Source: an uncultured Bacteroides sp. (GTDB lineage: Bacteria; Bacteroidota; Bacteroidia; Bacteroidales; Bacteroidaceae). Taken from it: a DNA stretch of 64,000 nt. Both the position numbers and the translations under genes were made by a program. Of the stretch, positions 59,925-64,000 are shown piece by piece. The stretch is taken from contig NZ_OY781099.1 of assembly GCF_963676325.1 (NCBI RefSeq), positions 3,410,001 through 3,474,000 on the forward strand, in the 5' to 3' direction. Each line of letters starts with the position of its first letter. The stretch's first letter is position 1. The notes beneath the pieces are model-generated. The model searched no databases. It saw only the letters and a list, made by a program, of their open reading frames with translations, and was not told where the DNA came from.

Positions 59925-62459
59925 GTGGAGAAGAACACTTTTTCTTATGAGGAAGCTTTTGAATCATCTTTACAATACTTTAAAGGTGATGAGCTTGCTG
60001 CAAGGGTTTGGGTTAACAAATACGCAGTAAAAGACTCTTTCGGAAACATCTATGAAAAGTCACCGGAAGATATGCATTGGCGAATAGCAAATGAAGTTGC
60101 GCGTATTGAAGCTAAGTATAAAAACGGTCTTAGCTCGAAAGAGTTATATAATCTGTTTGATCACTTTAAGTACATTGTTCCTCAGGGAAGCCCAATGACT
60201 GGTATTGGTAACAATTATCAGGTAGCTTCACTTTCCAATTGCTTTGTGATTGGAGTAGATGGAGCAGCCGACTCTTATGGTGCTATTATTAAAATAGATG
60301 AAGAGCAGGTACAACTGATGAAAAGAAGAGGTGGCGTAGGTCACGATCTTTCCCACATTCGTCCAAAAGGATCACCAGTTAAGAATTCCGCACTAACTTC
60401 CACCGGGATTGTTCCGTTCATGGAACGCTATTCTAACTCTACCAGAGAAGTGGCACAGGATGGCCGCCGCGGAGCATTGATGCTTAGTGTATCAATTAAA
60501 CACCCTGATTCGGAATCTTTCATTGATGCCAAGATGACTGAAGGGAAAGTGACCGGAGCAAACGTATCCGTAAAGCTTGATGATGATTTCATGGCAGCAG
60601 CCGTTGAAGGACGCCCTTATAAACAACAATACCCAATCGACTCAGCTAATCCAACAACAGAGAAAGAGATCGATGCTTCTTCACTTTGGAAAAAGATAGT
60701 TCACAATGCATGGAAATCTGCAGAACCAGGAGTTTTATTCTGGGATACTATTATCAGGGAATCTGTTCCTGACTGCTATGCCGACCTTGGATATAAAACC
60801 ACATCTACTAATCCTTGCGGAGAAATCCCATTGTGTCCTTACGATTCATGTAGATTACTGGCTATCAACCTTTACTCTTATGTAGTAAATCCATTTAAAG
60901 AAGACGCTTATTTTGACTACGAACTATTTAAGGAACATGTAGCTCTTGCACAACGTATCATGGATGATATTATTGACCTTGAGCTGGAAAAGATTGAGCG
61001 TATTATTCACAAGATAGATTCTGACCCTGAGGGCGCTGAAGTAAAACACGCTGAAAAGTTACTTTGGGAAAAGATATATAAAAAGAGCGGACAAGGAAGA
61101 CGTACCGGCGTAGGTATTACTGCTGAAGGAGATATGTTGGCAGCTTTAGGTTTGAGATATGGAACAGAAGAAGCAACAACTTTCTCTGAAGAAGTTCACA
61201 AGACTATTGCACTTTATGCTTACCGTTCTTCTGTGGAAATGGCCAAAGAGCGTGGTGCATTCGAAATATACGATGCAGAAAGAGAAAAGAATAATCCGTT
61301 CATCAACCGTCTTAAAGATGCCGATCCGGCTCTTTATGAAGACATGAAGAAATACGGACGCCGTAATATTGCTTGTTTAACTATTGCTCCGACAGGAACT
61401 ACCAGTTTAATGACGCAAACCACTTCAGGAATTGAGCCAGTATTCCTCCCTGTTTATAAGAGAAGAAGAAAAGTTAATCCGAATGATACGCAGGTTCACA
61501 TTGATTTTGTTGATGAGATCGGCGATGCATTTGAAGAATATATAGTTTTCCACCACAAGTTTGTAACATGGATGGAAGCTAGCGGCTACAATACTACCAA
61601 GCGTTATACACAGGAAGAGATAGATGAGCTGGTTGCTAAGTCTCCTTATTACAAAGCAACATCTAATGACGTAGATTGGATGATGAAGGTTAAGATGCAG
61701 GGAAGAATCCAGAAATGGGTAGACCACTCTATCAGCGTAACAATCAATCTGCCTAATGACGTAGATGAGGATTTAGTAAACCGTTTGTATGTTGAAGCAT
61801 GGAGATCTGGTTGCAAAGGTTGCACAGTATACCGCGACGGTTCACGTTCGGGAGTATTGCTTTCTACCAAGTCTGATAAAAATGAACTGCCTCCTTGCAA
61901 ACCACCTACGGTAGTTGAAGTCCGCCCTAAAGTTCTTGAAGCAGATGTGGTGAAATTCCAGAACAACAAAGAGAAATGGGTTGCTTTTGTAGGCTTGCTT
62001 GATGGAAGACCTTATGAGATCTTTACCGGTTTGCAGGACGATGACGAAGGTATCCTTCTTCCTAAAACAGTAACTCAGGGAAGAATTATCAAGAGTGTAG
62101 ACGACAATGGGGTTAAGAGATACGACTTCCAGTTTGAAAACAAACGTGGATACAAAACCACCATTGAGGGACTATCTGAGAAGTTCAATAAAGAATACTG
62201 GAACTATGCAAAATTAATCTCGGGAGTGCTTCGTTACAGAATGCCAATAGAACAGGTTATTAAACTTGTGGGACAGTTACAACTGGATAATGAAAGCATT
62301 AACACATGGAAAAACGGTGTGGAACGCGCACTGAAGAAATACATTCAGGACGGAACAGAAGCAAAGGGAAAGAAATGTCCTAACTGTGGAAATGAGTCCT
62401 TAATCTATCAGGAAGGTTGTCTTATCTGTACATCGTGCGGAAGCTCTCGTTGCGGATAA
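59925..62459 (+). CDS. nrdJ: Adenosylcobalamin-dependent (class II) ribonucleotide reductase
   Basis: An 844-residue enzyme that reduces ribonucleotides to deoxyribonucleotides with vitamin B12 coenzyme. Translation starts at GTG (59925). Family motifs are LSNCFVIGVDGAADS, RRGGVGHDLSHIRP, NPCGEIPL with the active-site cysteine, and IAPTGTTSLMTQTTSGIEP. The C-terminal tail has CPNCGNESLIYQEGCLICTS (cysteines that re-reduce the active site or bind zinc) and ends S-S-R-C-G. It is monocistronic. The B12 need fits the BtuB-like receptor 5.6 kb upstream, although no direct link is visible. Confidence 0.94.
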   Translation: MEKNTFSYEEAFESSLQYFKGDELAARVWVNKYAVKDSFGNIYEKSPEDMHWRIANEVARIEAKYKNGLSSKELYNLFDHFKYIVPQGSPMTGIGNNYQVASLSNCFVIGVDGAADSYGAIIKIDEEQVQLMKRRGGVGHDLSHIRPKGSPVKNSALTSTGIVPFMERYSNSTREVAQDGRRGALMLSVSIKHPDSESFIDAKMTEGKVTGANVSVKLDDDFMAAAVEGRPYKQQYPIDSANPTTEKEIDASSLWKKIVHNAWKSAEPGVLFWDTIIRESVPDCYADLGYKTTSTNPCGEIPLCPYDSCRLLAINLYSYVVNPFKEDAYFDYELFKEHVALAQRIMDDIIDLELEKIERIIHKIDSDPEGAEVKHAEKLLWEKIYKKSGQGRRTGVGITAEGDMLAALGLRYGTEEATTFSEEVHKTIALYAYRSSVEMAKERGAFEIYDAEREKNNPFINRLKDADPALYEDMKKYGRRNIACLTIAPTGTTSLMTQTTSGIEPVFLPVYKRRRKVNPNDTQVHIDFVDEIGDAFEEYIVFHHKFVTWMEASGYNTTKRYTQEEIDELVAKSPYYKATSNDVDWMMKVKMQGRIQKWVDHSISVTINLPNDVDEDLVNRLYVEAWRSGCKGCTVYRDGSRSGVLLSTKSDKNELPPCKPPTVVEVRPKVLEADVVKFQNNKEKWVAFVGLLDGRPYEIFTGLQDDDEGILLPKTVTQGRIIKSVDDNGVKRYDFQFENKRGYKTTIEGLSEKFNKEYWNYAKLISGVLRYRMPIEQVIKLVGQLQLDNESINTWKNGVERALKKYIQDGTEAKGKKCPNCGNESLIYQEGCLICTSCGSSRCG

Positions 62460-62788
62460 AAAATAAGAAACAACAGCTTTAAAATAGATTCTCGAATAAG
62501 ATTACAACAATTTACTGTCTAAAGAATTATATCTATCAAAAAAGATGATAGAGAATAGATTCTTTAGACAGTTTTTTTTAATGGGGTAAAGAAGTCATGC
62601 TAATTATTTACAAACCGATCTTCAAAAAGAGATGATTCACTCTCAATATCTGCGTGATCTGATCTTTTCCGCAAAATAAAACAAACGTTTGCATAAGATT
62701 TTGAATCACTAACATAAGCTTCCATATTTAGTGTATTTAATAAATGATTAAAATTGCAGTACTTTGAAATTATAAAAAATCTAATAAT
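62460..62788 (+). other. Intergenic region between nrdJ and malQ
   Basis: 329 bp. A strong terminator occupies 62514-62578. The rest is AT-rich with a TACTTTG sequence at about 62759 that might be the malQ -7 box with one base missing. Confidence 0.45.
62514..62578 (+). terminator. Rho-independent terminator after nrdJ
   Basis: ACTGTCTAAAGAAT / ATTCTTTAGACAGT, a perfect 14-bp stem (62514-62572), enclosing a smaller ATC-rich hairpin and followed by seven T residues. Confidence 0.85.
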
Positions 62789-64000
62789 ATGATTTTATCC
62801 TTTCATATAGAATACCGAACAAATTGGGGCGAAGAGGTTAGAATACTGGGTTCTGTCCCTGAACTTGGAGGTTACGATGAAGAACAGGCAGTTCCTCTTC
62901 GTACGATTGACGGAATAAACTGGAGTTTAGTTCAGGAAATTCAAGATCCAACTGACGGATTCATTAAATACACCTACTACATATACAAAGATGGAGAGCC
63001 AGTTCGTAAGGAATGGGATTCATTTTCCAGGAGAATTTATATCTCGTGTGCTCAGAACGCTGTATATCGCAATCTGGATGCCTGGAAGAATATTCCCGAT
63101 AAGCAGCAATTTTATAGTTCTGCCTTCACAGAATGCTTGCTGGCAAGAAAGCACAGCGAGTTGCAGAAAGGAGACAACAAAAGGTCATTGGTAATCAAAG
63201 CTTATGCGCCAAGAATTGCAAGTAACTTCGCTTTGGCTATTTCAGGCAACCAACCTTCGTTAGGAAATTGGGATGTGAACGAGGTACGCTTGATGAATGA
63301 TGCCGATTTCCCTGAGTGGCAAATAACGATTGATGCCGATCAGCTCTCGTTTCCACTTGAATACAAATTTGTTCTTTATAATTTAAAAGAGAATAAAGTG
63401 GAAGCATGGGAGAATAATCCCAACCGCTATCTGGCCGATCCTGATATTAAAGATGGTGAAACTGTTCAGATAGCCGACAGATATGTCTATTTTAAACTAC
63501 CGCCATATAAGGGAGCTGGAGTAGCTATTCCGGTTTTCTCGCTTAAATCAAAGCAAAGTTTTGGAGTGGGCGACTTCAGTGATCTGAAAATGATGATCGA
63601 CTGGGCTGCTAATACTAACCAAAAGCTGGTACAGATTCTGCCCGTTAATGATACAACCATGACGCATACATGGACAGACTCATATCCATACAACAGCATT
63701 TCAATCTATGCTTTCCATCCCATGTATGCCGATTTGCTTAAAATGGGTAAGCTGAAAGATGATGCGAAGATGGCTTATTTTACAGAAACACAAGCTAAGC
63801 TGAATCATAAATCGACCATAGATTACGAAGCAGTAAATAAAATAAAGTGGGAATATTTCCATCTGATTTTCAATCAGGAAGGTAAAAATGTATTCAATTC
63901 GGATTCATTCAAGCAATTCTTCGCTGAGAACCGGGAATGGTTGCAGCCTTACGCGGTGTTTAGTTACCTGCGCGACCTGTACAATACCCCTAATTTTAGG
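62789..64000 (+). CDS. malQ: 4-alpha-glucanotransferase with tandem CBM20 domains (3' end outside window)
   Basis: The frame is open from ATG 62789 to the window edge, 404 codons. Two starch-binding CBM20 domains come first: residues 1-110 (FHIEYRTNWGEEVRILGSVP, E-L-G-G-Y-D) and about 125-235 (LAISGNQPSLGNWDVNEVRL). The start of a GH77 catalytic domain follows from about 240 (GAGVAIPVFSLKSKQSFGVG, D-F-S-D-L, QILPVNDTT and SYPYNSISIYAFHPMY). This is the DPE2-like architecture that transfers glucan chains between maltose and glycogen-type acceptors in the cytosol. Catalytic Asp and Glu residues lie beyond the window. Confidence 0.93.
   Translation, partial: MILSFHIEYRTNWGEEVRILGSVPELGGYDEEQAVPLRTIDGINWSLVQEIQDPTDGFIKYTYYIYKDGEPVRKEWDSFSRRIYISCAQNAVYRNLDAWKNIPDKQQFYSSAFTECLLARKHSELQKGDNKRSLVIKAYAPRIASNFALAISGNQPSLGNWDVNEVRLMNDADFPEWQITIDADQLSFPLEYKFVLYNLKENKVEAWENNPNRYLADPDIKDGETVQIADRYVYFKLPPYKGAGVAIPVFSLKSKQSFGVGDFSDLKMMIDWAANTNQKLVQILPVNDTTMTHTWTDSYPYNSISIYAFHPMYADLLKMGKLKDDAKMAYFTETQAKLNHKSTIDYEAVNKIKWEYFHLIFNQEGKNVFNSDSFKQFFAENREWLQPYAVFSYLRDLYNTPNFR

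Noticed and set aside
62991..63194. 67-codon open frame as a separate gene
   Set aside because: It lies out of frame inside the CBM20 region of malQ, which is open in its own frame from 62789 to the window end.

Overview
The window looks like chromosomal DNA from a member of the Bacteroidales, most likely Bacteroides or a close relative. The base composition is AT-rich. Promoters have the Bacteroides -7 form TAnnTTTG, in two clear cases with TTTG 19 bp upstream (ahead of ilvD and the class II ribonucleotide reductase). The gene content is also typical: BACON lipoprotein, sigma/FecR/TonB-receptor cascade, S46 dipeptidyl-peptidase, DUF4876, DUF6850, LptD-type protein and CBM20-type 4-alpha-glucanotransferase. 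The species cannot be named from the sequence alone.

Layout. 1-2.8 kb is an accessory stretch: the tail of a serpin, a membrane protein, two secreted proteins sharing a duplicated promoter/signal-peptide cassette, and a DnaQ-type exonuclease remnant. 2.9-5.6 kb holds an M48 lipoprotein protease and a BACON/cholesterol-dependent-cytolysin-like lipoprotein. 5.8-11.9 kb is the minus-strand branched-chain amino-acid operon ilvD-ilvB-ilvN-(acyl-ACP thioesterase)-ilvC, preceded by a leader peptide and attenuator. 12.4-22.1 kb carries slyD, a TlpA-like protein, cysteine desulfidase, a small secreted protein, a GH31 glycosidase, aroC and an M20 peptidase. 22.4-34.7 kb is one plus-strand block: ECF sigma, FecR anti-sigma, STN-type TonB receptor, DUF4876 lipoprotein, DUF6850 barrel, metzincin-type metalloprotease and S46 peptidase. 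This reads as a self-regulated surface uptake and proteolysis system. 35.0-42.7 kb is housekeeping: lysS-gpsA-pgi, a lipoprotein, a HAD phosphatase, tRNA-Arg, asnA-ung. 43.3-54.3 kb has LptD, an HD hydrolase, MscS, NamZ, a metallophosphoesterase, an NAD(P)-binding protein, an SBF-type transporter and a BtuB-like receptor. 54.7-64.0 kb has a cell-wall amidase with an MCE protein, dnaA, a nitroreductase, a B12-dependent ribonucleotide reductase and the start of malQ.

Two kinds of non-coding structure stand out. The first is a textbook-like transcription attenuator for the ilv operon. Its 24-residue leader peptide is rich in Ile/Leu/Val, and its stop codon lies inside the strand that would form the anti-terminator. 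The second is a set of intergenic loci (about 3.86-3.99, 15.2-15.8, 34.76-34.85, 42.77-43.13 and 43.22-43.32 kb) built from short locus-specific words. The words are repeated directly or in mirror image, often at a 20-22 bp period. The same architecture recurs with different words, and I cannot match it to a described element family.
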